Below are positions 52,856 to 62,342 of a stretch of DNA of 64,000 nt, one piece after another (the stretch's first letter is position 1; each line of letters begins with the position of its first letter). The translations under genes were made by a program, and so were the position numbers. The notes under the pieces were generated by a model that saw nothing but the letters and a program-made list of their open reading frames with translations, did not search any database and had not been told where the DNA came from. The DNA is from Planctomycetaceae bacterium (lineage in GTDB: Bacteria; Planctomycetota; Planctomycetia; Planctomycetales; Planctomycetaceae): positions 372,001 through 436,000 of the forward strand of contig JAWKTX010000004.1 in assembly GCA_041398825.1 (NCBI GenBank), written 5' to 3'.

Positions 52856-54715
52856 TCAGCGCTTCTCCGGGATAATGGCCCTGGCGGCATTTTGCGGCCT
52901 CTCTTCAACTAGAAAATGTCCCAGAAGCTGATTCTGCTCAGTTCGTATGGCCCAGACGGCACCCGGACGACTGCGAATGACTTTACGATCGCCTGGCACA
53001 AGGGTGCCATACGACTCTTCGGTGTCCTTCTGACTTCGCCAGAATAATTCAATCGTTTCGCGACCTGCGTTGATGAAAGTCACTGCTTGCGGGATTCCGG
53101 CCGGTCGTGACACGGGAAGCGACATTCCTTCATGGGGAACCCATGCTAATGCCGGGAGATCGGCGGCTGACCGTCGGGCTGCTGCTGTGCGAGTGTTCCG
53201 CAACGTTACAAATGGATGCGGAACCGGCGGCCGTGGTCGTTCTTTCCACATCTGTTCGCTGAGCAATGTCAGAAGGCCTTCATGCTCGGGGCGTCCTGCA
53301 ATATTCTGATTCTCGTCCGGATCATTCGAATGGTCGTAGAGTTCCTGAGCTGTGACACTGCCGGTTGTCTGATCCTGCCATTCGATGTACCGGTATCGAT
53401 CCGTTCGCATGGCATACCCCATATATTCTCGACCCTCATGAGTGCGAGGGAACTGGCTGTACGCAGCTTCCTTAACGCTGCTGGATTCTCCCTTCAGAAT
53501 TGGTACCAGGCTTGTGCCTTCCACCGATTCAGGAACCGGCAACGCGGCCAGTTCACACAAAGTTGGATAGATGTCGACAAATTCAACGAGCGCATTCGAC
53601 ATTGTTCCATTTGCCTTTGCTCCGGGAGCCCGGATCATCAACGGTGCGCGAGTATCGATTTCGTAGTTGGTCTGCTTACACCAGGCGCCATGCTCGCCGA
53701 GCTTCCAGCCATGATCACCCCAAAGCACAACAATCGTATTCTGGTGAAGGTCTAGTGATTCCAGTTGTTGCAGGAGTAGCCCCACCTGAGCGTCAATAAA
53801 GGAAACGGACGCGTAGTAACCGTGTTTCAGCTCGCGTTGCTGATGGACGCTCAGCGGACGTTCAAAGGGCGACGGTGCATCGGCGTAATCCATGTAAGCG
53901 CGGATTTCATAGAAACCTCCCAGTGAACGATTGCCGAATGCAACAGCGGGTGAATCCCGGGGAAGAAATGAGTTGGTTGCTAATGGTATTTGATCGCGGT
54001 TGTAAAGCTCCCAGTATGGCTGAGGAACAATAAACGGCAGATGTGGACGAATATAACCGACCGCCAGAAAGAACGGTTTTTCTCCGCGGGCCAGTTCGGT
54101 CATCTTCTCCAAGGCATCCCGAGTTTGCTTGCCGTCATAGTTTTTGGTTTCGGGCTGTTGCTGAACTTCAGTCGCTGGTCCACGCATTCGCGCGATCACT
54201 GATTGTGGCCGCCCGTCTTTCTTCATCTGTTTCCGATACTCTGCCAGCCGAAGACGATTGTCTTCTGAATAGGAGATCACTCCCTGTGGATTATGTGTTG
54301 GCTCGTCCCAGGATGCGGCATCGGGAAACGGATTGTGAAAAATCTTGCCGTAGGCCACCGCTCGATAACCATGAGATCGAAAGTGCTGTGGCACTGTTAC
54401 TGCATCCGGAATGACAGAACGCATCTCCGTGATCAGGTCCCAGACTCTTGTGGAATCCGGCCGCATCCCCGTCATCAACGACACTCGCGAAGGATTGCAG
54501 ACGGCCTGCTGACAATAGGCCCGACGAAATGCAACGCCGGATGCGGCAAGCTCATCGATATGGGGCGACTGAATGGCTTCGACACCGTAGCAGCCCAGCT
54601 CATTCCGCAAGTCATCAATAGCGATGAACAGAACATTGGGCCGCTGGATTTCATCCGCAAGGCCGGTGAAAGACAGCTTCGTGAGCAACACAACGGCGAT
54701 TAACATGTTTCGCAT
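52856..54715 (-). CDS. Sulfatase with possible pVHL-beta-like C-terminal domain
   Basis: A 619-residue exported sulfatase. A signal peptide (MLIAVVLLTKLSFTGLA) precedes PNVLFIAIDDLRNELGCYG, where two aspartates (34, 35) bind calcium. The formylglycine cysteine is Cys 73 in QAVCNPSRVSLMTG, a C-x-P-S-R site, and VVLWGDHGWKLGEHGAWCK supplies the other active residues. The overall pattern resembles iduronate-2-sulfatases. The last 70 residues (TFINAGRETIELFWRS, YGTLVPGDRKVIRSRPGAVWAI, LGHFLVEERP) have the beta-sandwich pattern of the pVHL beta domain; such a fusion is unexpected. The mature enzyme needs a formylglycine-generating enzyme encoded elsewhere. Confidence 0.93.
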   Translation of the reverse strand: MRNMLIAVVLLTKLSFTGLADEIQRPNVLFIAIDDLRNELGCYGVEAIQSPHIDELAASGVAFRRAYCQQAVCNPSRVSLMTGMRPDSTRVWDLITEMRSVIPDAVTVPQHFRSHGYRAVAYGKIFHNPFPDAASWDEPTHNPQGVISYSEDNRLRLAEYRKQMKKDGRPQSVIARMRGPATEVQQQPETKNYDGKQTRDALEKMTELARGEKPFFLAVGYIRPHLPFIVPQPYWELYNRDQIPLATNSFLPRDSPAVAFGNRSLGGFYEIRAYMDYADAPSPFERPLSVHQQRELKHGYYASVSFIDAQVGLLLQQLESLDLHQNTIVVLWGDHGWKLGEHGAWCKQTNYEIDTRAPLMIRAPGAKANGTMSNALVEFVDIYPTLCELAALPVPESVEGTSLVPILKGESSSVKEAAYSQFPRTHEGREYMGYAMRTDRYRYIEWQDQTTGSVTAQELYDHSNDPDENQNIAGRPEHEGLLTLLSEQMWKERPRPPVPHPFVTLRNTRTAAARRSAADLPALAWVPHEGMSLPVSRPAGIPQAVTFINAGRETIELFWRSQKDTEESYGTLVPGDRKVIRSRPGAVWAIRTEQNQLLGHFLVEERPQNAARAIIPEKR

Positions 54716-54946
54716 GAAACGCAGCCCCTTCTACAGTCGGACGATAAACGCAGTCTGCTGGTGCATTCTCATTCTGCCAGCGCGTTCTCCTTCTATAACG
54801 CTCACGGCCGAACAATGAATGTCCCAATTCCCTTTCGGAATCGCAAGTCATATATTGGGGCAGGCGCAAGTGAAACTCACTGTCGAGATCACCAGCCGTC
54901 TGTATCTGTCGGCCGAACACAACGAAGGCCGGCAGTGACCACCGAC

Positions 54947-55013
54947 AATTTCAGAACGGTTAAGAACCAAAGCTCCGACAAGTCGGAGCACTCCAAAATA
55001 ATGGAGTGCGGTG
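54947..55013. repeat. Double-hairpin repeat, copy 1
   Basis: The unit contains GAACCAAAGCTCCGACAAG, the palindrome CTCCGACAAGTCGGAG, and CACTCCAAAATAATGGAGTG, which is a second hairpin. The same unit recurs 130 bp downstream. Confidence 0.85.
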
Positions 55014-55077
55014 ACTCGGCACCGCTTTGGATTTTCCAGCTCCGACCAACGAGGCCAAAACGACAGAATCATGACCG

Positions 55078-55145
55078 ACAACAAGTTCAAAACGGTTCAG
55101 AACCAAAGCTCCGACAAGTCGGAGCACTCCAAAATTATGGAGTGC
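55078..55145. repeat. Double-hairpin repeat, copy 2
   Basis: Second copy in direct orientation; the only differences in the core are AAAGG.. to AAACGG-type changes at the start and CAAAATTATGG in place of CAAAATAATGG. It ends 20 bp before the DUF2891 start codon, so it lies within that gene's leader. Confidence 0.85.
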
Positions 55146-55168
55146 GGTGATTTTCAGAATGTTTCGGC

Positions 55169-56326
55169 ATGTTGATTTCGAGTGCAACTTCCGCGAGGAC
55201 CCCTGTCTTGTCACAGTCACTGCTTCAGGTCATCAGGATTATTCTGGCTGCGTCGTTCATCATCGTTCGGGGGCATTCATTGAAAGCGGACGACGCGAAT
55301 TTGCAGTTCACGAAAAATCAACTCACAGATGAGCAGGTAGCTGCATTCGCCGCTCTGGCATTGAAAAGCATTCCGCAGGAATTCCCGAATAAGCCATCGA
55401 ACGTCATGACATCAGCGGCGGACGTAAAATCTCCGAAGCAAATGCATCCTGTCTTCTACGGATGCTTCGACTGGCATTCTTCCGTCCATGGACACTGGAT
55501 GCTGGCACGTCTGCTCAGGAATTATCCCAACGCTCCGATCGCACCTCGCATTCGAGCGGTGCTGAATGATCAACTCACACAGGATAAACTCAGGACGGAG
55601 GCGGAATATTTTACGGGCAAAGAAAACAAGAGCTTCGAGCGGATGTACGGTTGGGCATGGACTCTTCAACTTGTGGCAGAACTGCATGACTGGCAGGACG
55701 AAGATGCCCGGCGATGGCGCCAGAATCTGGAGCCACTCGAACGGACCATTGTTCAGCTGGCCAGCGAATATCTGCCAAAGTTGTCATTTCCAATCCGCAC
55801 AGGCATCCATCCCGACACTGGCTTCGCATTGGCGATGGAGCTGGACTACGCTCGCACAGTGAAGAATTTGCCGTTTGCGGAATTGATTCAGGCGAAGGCG
55901 ATGGCGTTCTACGGACAGGACCGGGATTACCCGGTCCACTACGAACCCTCCGGTCACGATTTCTTTTCTTCCGGCTTCAATGAAGCAGATCTGATGCAGC
56001 GCGTTTTGCCAAAGCAAAAGTTTGCAGAATGGTTAGACCAGTTTCTTCCCCATCTGCGTACAAACAAGATGGGCCCAATGATGACGCCGGTCAAAGTCAC
56101 TGATGTGACGGACGGGCATCTGGTGCATCTCGCCGGGCTCAATCTGTCACGTGCCTGGACAATGAAGGGAATTGCGGCGGCGCTGCCGGAGCATGACGAT
56201 CGCCGCGAAATCCTGCTGGAGAGCGCGCATGCGCACGGCAATGCAGGACTGAGTTACGTGACAAGCGGCCACTACGAAGGTGAACACTGGCTGGCAACGT
56301 TTGCCGTGTATTATCTGACCAGGTAA
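55169..56326 (+). CDS. DUF2891 family protein (exported)
   Basis: A 385-residue protein. A hydrophobic N-terminus (LLQVIRIILAASFIIVRG) acts as signal or anchor. DUF2891 features follow: HPVFYGCFDWHSSVHGHWML, AEYFTGKENKSFERMYGWAW, PVHYEPSGHDFFSSGFNEAD and FLPHLRT. The H-W-S-S-V-H-G-H-W motif and a hidden alpha/alpha-toroid pattern are seen in this family, which has been linked to no reaction. It starts with ATG 55169, 23 bp after a hairpin repeat. Confidence 0.9.
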   Translation: MLISSATSARTPVLSQSLLQVIRIILAASFIIVRGHSLKADDANLQFTKNQLTDEQVAAFAALALKSIPQEFPNKPSNVMTSAADVKSPKQMHPVFYGCFDWHSSVHGHWMLARLLRNYPNAPIAPRIRAVLNDQLTQDKLRTEAEYFTGKENKSFERMYGWAWTLQLVAELHDWQDEDARRWRQNLEPLERTIVQLASEYLPKLSFPIRTGIHPDTGFALAMELDYARTVKNLPFAELIQAKAMAFYGQDRDYPVHYEPSGHDFFSSGFNEADLMQRVLPKQKFAEWLDQFLPHLRTNKMGPMMTPVKVTDVTDGHLVHLAGLNLSRAWTMKGIAAALPEHDDRREILLESAHAHGNAGLSYVTSGHYEGEHWLATFAVYYLTR

Positions 56327-56663
56327 TGCTCATGTGACAATTGCCGGTGTGATTTTGAATTCCAGGTGCATCTCCCCAGGTTCAAATGCCCAGGCGATTG
56401 TTTGCCATTCATGATGCGACACTTCTGGCGTTGAGATTTTTCCCGGCGCGGCGTGAAATTGTTCCCGGAAGAATTCCTGACAATCATCACAGACGCACCT
56501 CTGGTCTCCTCGGAATCAGCGTCTGACGCTGGTGTTGTGGTTTTTCAACATAATTTGAATTTCTTCACATGGGTGAACTACGTTTTCGGATGAGTTTTTC
56601 AGGCATTACGGGTTGGTTCGTCAGAACCAGTCCTGACTCCCAGGTGTTGTATGGTCGACTCCG
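56327..56663. other. Intergenic region
   Basis: About 340 bp between two plus-strand genes. No terminator, promoter, repeat or small gene was recognised. Confidence 0.5.
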
Positions 56664-59138
56664 ATGAGAATTCTCCCCTTCCAATGCGTTCTGACTGGCC
56701 TCGTGCTTCTGGCGTTCGGTGCAACGAGCCATCAATGCCTGGCGGAGGACCAAATAGCTTTGGCGACTACCAGGCATGCGAAGGAGATGCCGCGACCTGA
56801 CGAAGCTCATGGTGAGTCTGACGACTCAGATTCAAAACGTCTGGAAATCCATATCTCGGAGGCAGCCGAAATCGGAACTGAACTTCCCGGGTTTCCGCCG
56901 GATGAGATTGCGGGAGTTTCCACGAAGGAACTGACTGGTTTCAGAATCATTGGTGGTGATGACGGCGGAGTCTTTCAGATTGATTCGGAGACTGGAAAGA
57001 TCGCTGTCAGGAACTCTGACGCTCTTGACTTCGAAACAGCCCCGATGCGGCGGCTTGAAGTCGCAATGCAGCGAAAGTCGGTCAGCGAAGTTGAACGATC
57101 GCTGGAGCAGCAGTTCCTGGAATCGATTGAGGAATCGGGAGCTTCCGTCACTGACTTTGTTCCGCAGCTACGAGTGCATGCGAACGTGACATTGTGGCTT
57201 TTTACTGACGATGTCAACGAAACGCATAAGCTGGCTGGTCATGTACTGACGGTTCCGGAGAACTGTTTTCATGGTCATTCGGCAGGCAGGATCCGGGTGG
57301 ATGATCCGGATGCCGATGGGAAGTTTCAGTTCGAGCTGCTTTCTCAGTCTCCATCAGATGCGTTTGCTGTCGACGAGCAATCGGGGGAGATCACTGTGGA
57401 AGATCCCGCAGCCATGAATTTCGAGCGTTGCAGTGAATTTCATTGTCTGGTCCGGGTTCGCGACCAACACGGTCTCTCCGTAACAGAAAAAGTGATCATA
57501 CGCCTCGTCGATATCAATGAGGCGCCAGACCTGAAGTCCGGCTCATGGACACTTCATCCAGGCACAGATCAGGCATTCCGAATAGCGGCTACTGATCCGG
57601 ATTGCGATGACATTCTGATCTACCGCCTCCTTGTCGATCCTACCAACGGGGCTTTCGACCTGGACCCTGTCAGCGGCGATCTGATTCTTATCGATCCCTC
57701 TCTGCTGGCAAAAGCGTCGGGCGACGGTTGTACTCTGTTACTGCAGGCGGAAGATAAATCCGGAGCCCTTTCGGTTGGAAGTGTCCGTGTTGAATGGACT
57801 CCTCAGAATGTACAGTCTCAGGGAATTGCCGCAGCCATTCCTGATGGAAATCTCTCCATCGGTCCCGGTGCGTGGCCCGCTGGAACAAGACGAACCTCTC
57901 GATTCTTCGCCATCTTTGTGGCAACCATCACGGCGATCTTTGCAATAGCTTTCTGGGAGAAGATGCGAAGACGATCCATCAAATCGATCGACTGGGACGC
58001 AGCGCGTCCATCGGAGCCCGTTCATCCGGACGCTGATGTGAATGCATTCCGGGAGCAGGTCGAATCGCTGCGGAACGAGGTGAAACGAAATCACATCGAA
58101 GCGAATCGGATTGTGCTGGAGAAAGACACACAGATTCGAGAGCTCAGACTCCAAATCACTGAGTTGAGTGCGCTCCTTGCCGAGAAGGTCGAAGCAGAGC
58201 AGGTCGAAGCAGAGCACAATTATGAGCCGGGCATGCCGATATCGGTTGACGATGGTCAGTTCTCCAGCCGGTCTGAGCCATCATACGCAGACTCCTATCA
58301 GCCCGATTTGCTGAAGACGCAAATGGAAACGGCTGAATTCGTGGTGCCCCCTTCAGAACGCGAATACGATTCGGCGGATCATTCTTCCAGTGATTCGGAC
58401 TTAATGGATATCCGCGACCAACTTGCCGGGCTGTTCAGCCTGACGCAGGCTGCCCACAAAACCGATCCATCAAAGTTGAATTCCGCTGCTGCTGAACAGG
58501 AATCGCACGAAGATTCAGTGACCGCGTATCTGCAGAAGCTCTTGAAGCCGGGAGGGAAGGCTTCGTTGGGTTCGGAATCTCCGCAGGGCTCGGCAGAGAC
58601 CGACCGGCGGGGGAACGATCGTCGCCAGTACAATGATCCGTCACGACCGCCTGAGTTGGAGCGACGCAAAGGTAGTCGCCGAGCAGTCGATGTAGAGTCT
58701 CTGCGGAAAGATATGAACTCGTTCCGAAATGTTTCTCGGCAGTCTACCGAGTTTGCGCTGGCAGCTCATTCATTCCGGAAGGTCCGCAATCGTTTGCTGG
58801 TTCGTCGAGCGATCCTGATCAGCCTGCTGTTCGTGGCAGTTGCTGTTTGGTTCGGGCGCATCTCTCAGGTCATGACGAATCAGTTGCTCGTGTGGTCACT
58901 GACAGGGACGCTGTTGTTTATTGCAGCGGAATTGACCTTTCGTATTTTGAAACTGAAGTCCAGAGTGAAGAACAGCTGGAAATCGCTGATCAGCAGTGAG
59001 TCAAACCCCGAGACGCCCGTCAGTTCCGAGGTTTCTCAACCCTCAACGATTGCCAGCGCCATATCCAAACGTCATGAATCTTCAGAGAAATCGACTTGCA
59101 AATCTGTTCCTGCGTCGCAGGACGCAGCGAAAGCCTGA
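56664..59138 (+). CDS. Cadherin-like membrane protein with planctomycete C-terminal membrane domain
   Basis: An 824-residue protein. After a signal peptide come two or three cadherin-like segments (GVFQIDSETGKIAVRN, AFAVDEQSGEITVEDP, NGAFDLDPVSGDLILID), Ca-binding-like DDPDADGKF, then a transmembrane helix near residue 420 (FFAIFVATITAIFAIAFW). A coiled coil (about 455-515) precedes a disordered acidic part. The end has TAYLQKLLKPG, an RRGNDRR/ERRKGSRR charged stretch, a helix LRKDMNSFRNVSRQSTEFAL and two membrane helices (ILISLLFVAVAVWF; LLVWSLTGTLLFIAAELTF). The last part recurs in planctomycete proteins of this type. It may link surface and cytoplasm. Function unknown. Confidence 0.78.
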   Translation: MRILPFQCVLTGLVLLAFGATSHQCLAEDQIALATTRHAKEMPRPDEAHGESDDSDSKRLEIHISEAAEIGTELPGFPPDEIAGVSTKELTGFRIIGGDDGGVFQIDSETGKIAVRNSDALDFETAPMRRLEVAMQRKSVSEVERSLEQQFLESIEESGASVTDFVPQLRVHANVTLWLFTDDVNETHKLAGHVLTVPENCFHGHSAGRIRVDDPDADGKFQFELLSQSPSDAFAVDEQSGEITVEDPAAMNFERCSEFHCLVRVRDQHGLSVTEKVIIRLVDINEAPDLKSGSWTLHPGTDQAFRIAATDPDCDDILIYRLLVDPTNGAFDLDPVSGDLILIDPSLLAKASGDGCTLLLQAEDKSGALSVGSVRVEWTPQNVQSQGIAAAIPDGNLSIGPGAWPAGTRRTSRFFAIFVATITAIFAIAFWEKMRRRSIKSIDWDAARPSEPVHPDADVNAFREQVESLRNEVKRNHIEANRIVLEKDTQIRELRLQITELSALLAEKVEAEQVEAEHNYEPGMPISVDDGQFSSRSEPSYADSYQPDLLKTQMETAEFVVPPSEREYDSADHSSSDSDLMDIRDQLAGLFSLTQAAHKTDPSKLNSAAAEQESHEDSVTAYLQKLLKPGGKASLGSESPQGSAETDRRGNDRRQYNDPSRPPELERRKGSRRAVDVESLRKDMNSFRNVSRQSTEFALAAHSFRKVRNRLLVRRAILISLLFVAVAVWFGRISQVMTNQLLVWSLTGTLLFIAAELTFRILKLKSRVKNSWKSLISSESNPETPVSSEVSQPSTIASAISKRHESSEKSTCKSVPASQDAAKA

Positions 59139-59178
59139 ACGGCAGGCATCTTTGCTTTCGGCTGGAGTTGCTGCGAAG

Positions 59179-60381
59179 TTAATCGACGAAAACATTCAGG
59201 CAGGTTAGTTCCGGCGGACAGCGCCATCTCATGGGATCCTTCCCACCAACTCCGCGAGATACATGTAAATTCAGGGTGTCAATTCTGAACAAGCCAGAGG
59301 CATACCGCACTCCATACCAGCTGGGCGCAAACACAGGTCCGATAACCGGCAACACAACCTGGCCGCCGTGGGTATGTCCGGCAAGCATCAGGTTGAATCC
59401 GGATCGCTGAGCGAATCGAAGCTGGTCTGGCCCGTGGCTCAACAGGAGTTTCAGATCCGCAGTGTGCTGGTGCACGACTGGGGGAGCTTTCCCCAGCCAC
59501 GGCCGTTCCGTTCCGCAGATCACAATGTTTCGATCTGCCAGCTTCAGGGTGATTGCATTTCCCGAGACATCAATCCAGCCCGTCTGTTCGACCTGCTTTC
59601 GTATCTCGGATGAATCGAATCTCCAGTCATGATTACCCAGCACGAAGAAACACGGTGCGATTTCTGTGAGGGGCTTGAGTAGCCTGCAAGCTAATGGCAG
59701 AAGTGTGGGATCATCGATCAGATCGCCGGTGAAAGCAAAGACGTCCGGTTTCATTTCCATGGCTCGATCAAAAAGCCATTGGTAGTACCCTTCTCCCGGA
59801 CAGCCCACGAAATGCAGGTCGGAAAAATGAACGATCCGGATCGGTGACGTGTTTTTCACTTCCTGACGAAATTCAGAGCTGCTCCCGACTTCTCCCGAAA
59901 GATGAACCGATTTTTCATTGATCTGCAGATGATAGATTTCATTTAACGGGAAAAGACGCGATAAGTGCATCCGCGTTCCCTTCACGTTGTTACCCGCTGA
60001 TGGTGTCACCGCAGGGGCGGAAACATCGTACGTTCTGCTGCTGTCGGTCCGATGGAAATCCCGCTTCATGACAAGATGCCATCGCAGGATGCCAACGATC
60101 AGCGGTATTGTGCCCGGGATGGTGAACAGAAGAAGATTCTGAGCCCACCGTGGCTGGCCGGCGAATGTGCCACCTGTTAGCAGTCCATTCGGGCACACTC
60201 CCAGCTTCCAGATGACGAATGCAGCGAACAGCACTACAGCAAGGTCATGCAGTTTGCGAAAGGCTTTCAGGATCAGGTAGCTGATCCCCAAAGAATGCGT
60301 TCGATTGACCAGCATCACCCAGTATTCAGTGTGCCCGGCGATGCTGGCCAGCAACAATAAACATCCTGTCAGTATTGTCAT
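59179..60381 (-). CDS. Membrane-anchored metallophosphoesterase
   Basis: A 400-residue protein. Three or four membrane helices occupy residues 1-125. The catalytic domain has the metal motifs in order: FSDLHFVG (about 190), AFTGDLIDDP, LGNHDWRF, LLSHGPDQ and LAGHTHGGQVVLP. This is the YaeI/YkuE-like group that cleaves phosphodiester or lipid-linked phosphates; the substrate here is not known. It converges with the cadherin-like gene, with a 40-bp gap and no terminator recognised. Confidence 0.9.
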   Translation of the reverse strand: MTILTGCLLLLASIAGHTEYWVMLVNRTHSLGISYLILKAFRKLHDLAVVLFAAFVIWKLGVCPNGLLTGGTFAGQPRWAQNLLLFTIPGTIPLIVGILRWHLVMKRDFHRTDSSRTYDVSAPAVTPSAGNNVKGTRMHLSRLFPLNEIYHLQINEKSVHLSGEVGSSSEFRQEVKNTSPIRIVHFSDLHFVGCPGEGYYQWLFDRAMEMKPDVFAFTGDLIDDPTLLPLACRLLKPLTEIAPCFFVLGNHDWRFDSSEIRKQVEQTGWIDVSGNAITLKLADRNIVICGTERPWLGKAPPVVHQHTADLKLLLSHGPDQLRFAQRSGFNLMLAGHTHGGQVVLPVIGPVFAPSWYGVRYASGLFRIDTLNLHVSRGVGGKDPMRWRCPPELTCLNVFVD

Positions 60382-60491
60382 GAAACGGCGATCAGCATCT
60401 TTGTTGCAGGCTTCCGGATCGACATCATTCGAAGGGGGCCGCCGATATCCGTGGATGCGTCATAGAGAAGCTTACGGAATCAGGAGGGAAT

Positions 60492-62174
60492 TCAGGATCG
60501 AGCCTGTTGCTTTGCCCAGGCATCTTTCAGTGTAACCGTTCGATTAAATACCAGAGCCTCTGGTGCAGAATCTCTGTCGACGCAGAAGTATCCCAGACGT
60601 TCGAACTGGAACTGATCACCAACAGACGCGTTTGCCAATGCCGGCTCCAGCATTGCTGCTGTGTTGACGCGGAGCGATTCAGGATTCAGGTTCGAACGCC
60701 AGTCCAGTGATTCGTCGTCGACTTCATCCGGATCTTCGCGAAGAAACAGGTGATCATACATCCGGACTTCTGCAGGGATTGCGTGTTTTGCCGAAACCCA
60801 GTGCAGTGTCGCTTTTACCTTGCGGCCATCCGGAGCATCACCACCGCGTGTTTCCGGATCATAGGTACAGTGGATCTCCGTAATTTCCCCACTCGCATCT
60901 TTGATCACATCAGTGCAGGTGATGAAATAGGCCCATCGCAAACGCACTTCACGGCCAGGGCCAAGCCGGAAGAACTTCTTCGGTGGATCCTCCAGGAAAT
61001 CCTCGCGTTCGATGTATAACTCCCGGCTGAACGGAACAACCCGTGTTCCGGCGGCGGCATCCTCCGGGTTATTGATGGCATTCAGTTCGTCACTTTCACC
61101 TTCCGGGTAATTTGTGATGACAACCTTCAGGGGGTTCAGCACCGCCATACGACGTTCTGCACGACGATTCAGATCTTCGCGCAAATGGTTCTCCAGCACG
61201 ACCATGTCCATGGTTGCATTGTGCTTGGTGACACCCACATGAGCGCAGAACGCTCGAATGGCTTCGGGGGTGTATCCCCGACGCCGGAGGCCGCACAGAG
61301 TTGGCATTCGTGGATCGTCCCAGCCACTGACGGCATTGTCCTGAACGAGTTGCAGCAGTCTCCGTTTGCTCATGACGGTATACGTGAGGTTCAGGCGATT
61401 AAACTCAATCTGCTGCGGATGATGAATCGCCAAAGCATCGCAGTACCAGTCGTACAGTGGTCGGTGGTTCTCGAATTCCAGCGTACAAATAGAGTGGGTG
61501 ATCTTTTCGAGCGAATCCGACTGACCGTGTGTGTAGTCGTAGGTCGGGTAGATGCACCACTTATCACCAGTGCGATGGTGTTCGGCAAATCGAATTCGGT
61601 ACATGATGGGATCACGCAGCAGCATGTGAGGATGCGCCATGTCAATTTTGGCGCGAAGCACATGAGTACCTTCAGCAAATTCGCCAGCTCGCATTCGACG
61701 AAACAAGTCCAGATTCTCTTCGGGAGTCCGGGAACGATACGGGCTGTGCACACCGGGTTCTGTTGGCGTTCCTCTGCCCGCGCGGATTTCCTCAAGTGGC
61801 AGCGAGCAGACGTAGGCTTTGCCGTCACGAATCAGTTGCTCTGCCCATTCGTAGAGCTGTTCAAAGTAGTCTGATGCGTAGAACAGGCGATCATCCCAGT
61901 CGAATCCCAGCCAGCGCACGTCTTCCATGATGGAATCGACGTACTCTGTGTCCTCTTTTTCCGGGTTGGTATCGTCGAAACGCAGGTTGCACTTCCCGCC
62001 GTACTCTTTGGCTATGCCAAAGTTCAGGCAGATAGACTTCGCGTGGCCGATGTGCAGGTACCCATTCGGTTCCGGCGGAAACCGAGTCTGGACCCGCCCG
62101 CCCCATTTTCCGGTAGCATTGTCTTCTTCGATGATCTGACGGACGAAGTCGCGATGTTCTGATGGGGTATTCAT
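60492..62174 (-). CDS. glnS: Glutaminyl-tRNA synthetase
   Basis: A 560-residue class I synthetase that charges tRNA-Gln. Visible are RFPPEPNGYLHIGHAKS (HIGH motif), NLRFDDTNPEKE, the VMSKRRLLQLV signature loop (KMSKS type), PTYDYTHGQSDSLEKITHS and the two C-terminal anticodon-binding beta barrels (LRWAYFITCTDV, KATLHWVSAKHAIPAEV, FERLGYFCVD). Length is normal for GlnRS. It shows the cell uses direct charging and need not rely on GatCAB for Gln. Confidence 0.96.
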   Translation of the reverse strand: MNTPSEHRDFVRQIIEEDNATGKWGGRVQTRFPPEPNGYLHIGHAKSICLNFGIAKEYGGKCNLRFDDTNPEKEDTEYVDSIMEDVRWLGFDWDDRLFYASDYFEQLYEWAEQLIRDGKAYVCSLPLEEIRAGRGTPTEPGVHSPYRSRTPEENLDLFRRMRAGEFAEGTHVLRAKIDMAHPHMLLRDPIMYRIRFAEHHRTGDKWCIYPTYDYTHGQSDSLEKITHSICTLEFENHRPLYDWYCDALAIHHPQQIEFNRLNLTYTVMSKRRLLQLVQDNAVSGWDDPRMPTLCGLRRRGYTPEAIRAFCAHVGVTKHNATMDMVVLENHLREDLNRRAERRMAVLNPLKVVITNYPEGESDELNAINNPEDAAAGTRVVPFSRELYIEREDFLEDPPKKFFRLGPGREVRLRWAYFITCTDVIKDASGEITEIHCTYDPETRGGDAPDGRKVKATLHWVSAKHAIPAEVRMYDHLFLREDPDEVDDESLDWRSNLNPESLRVNTAAMLEPALANASVGDQFQFERLGYFCVDRDSAPEALVFNRTVTLKDAWAKQQARS

Positions 62175-62342
62175 AACTTCAGGCCAACCTGGCGAAATGG
62201 TGAATTCAGACGCGTTTGCGGCAAGGCCAACGGTTTCCGCGTCATCTCGCGTGAACAGTAGTTTTCTGTCCGCACATCGGAAAGTGCAGATGCCTGCCGA
62301 GTTTTGCCTTTCTCAAGGGGACACATGGCAAATGCATTGTGT

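Larger units (their letters stand above)
54716..55168. other. Divergent intergenic region with paired hairpin repeats
   Basis: No gene is supported. It separates the sulfatase (minus) and the DUF2891 gene (plus), and holds the two direct repeats listed separately. Confidence 0.6.
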
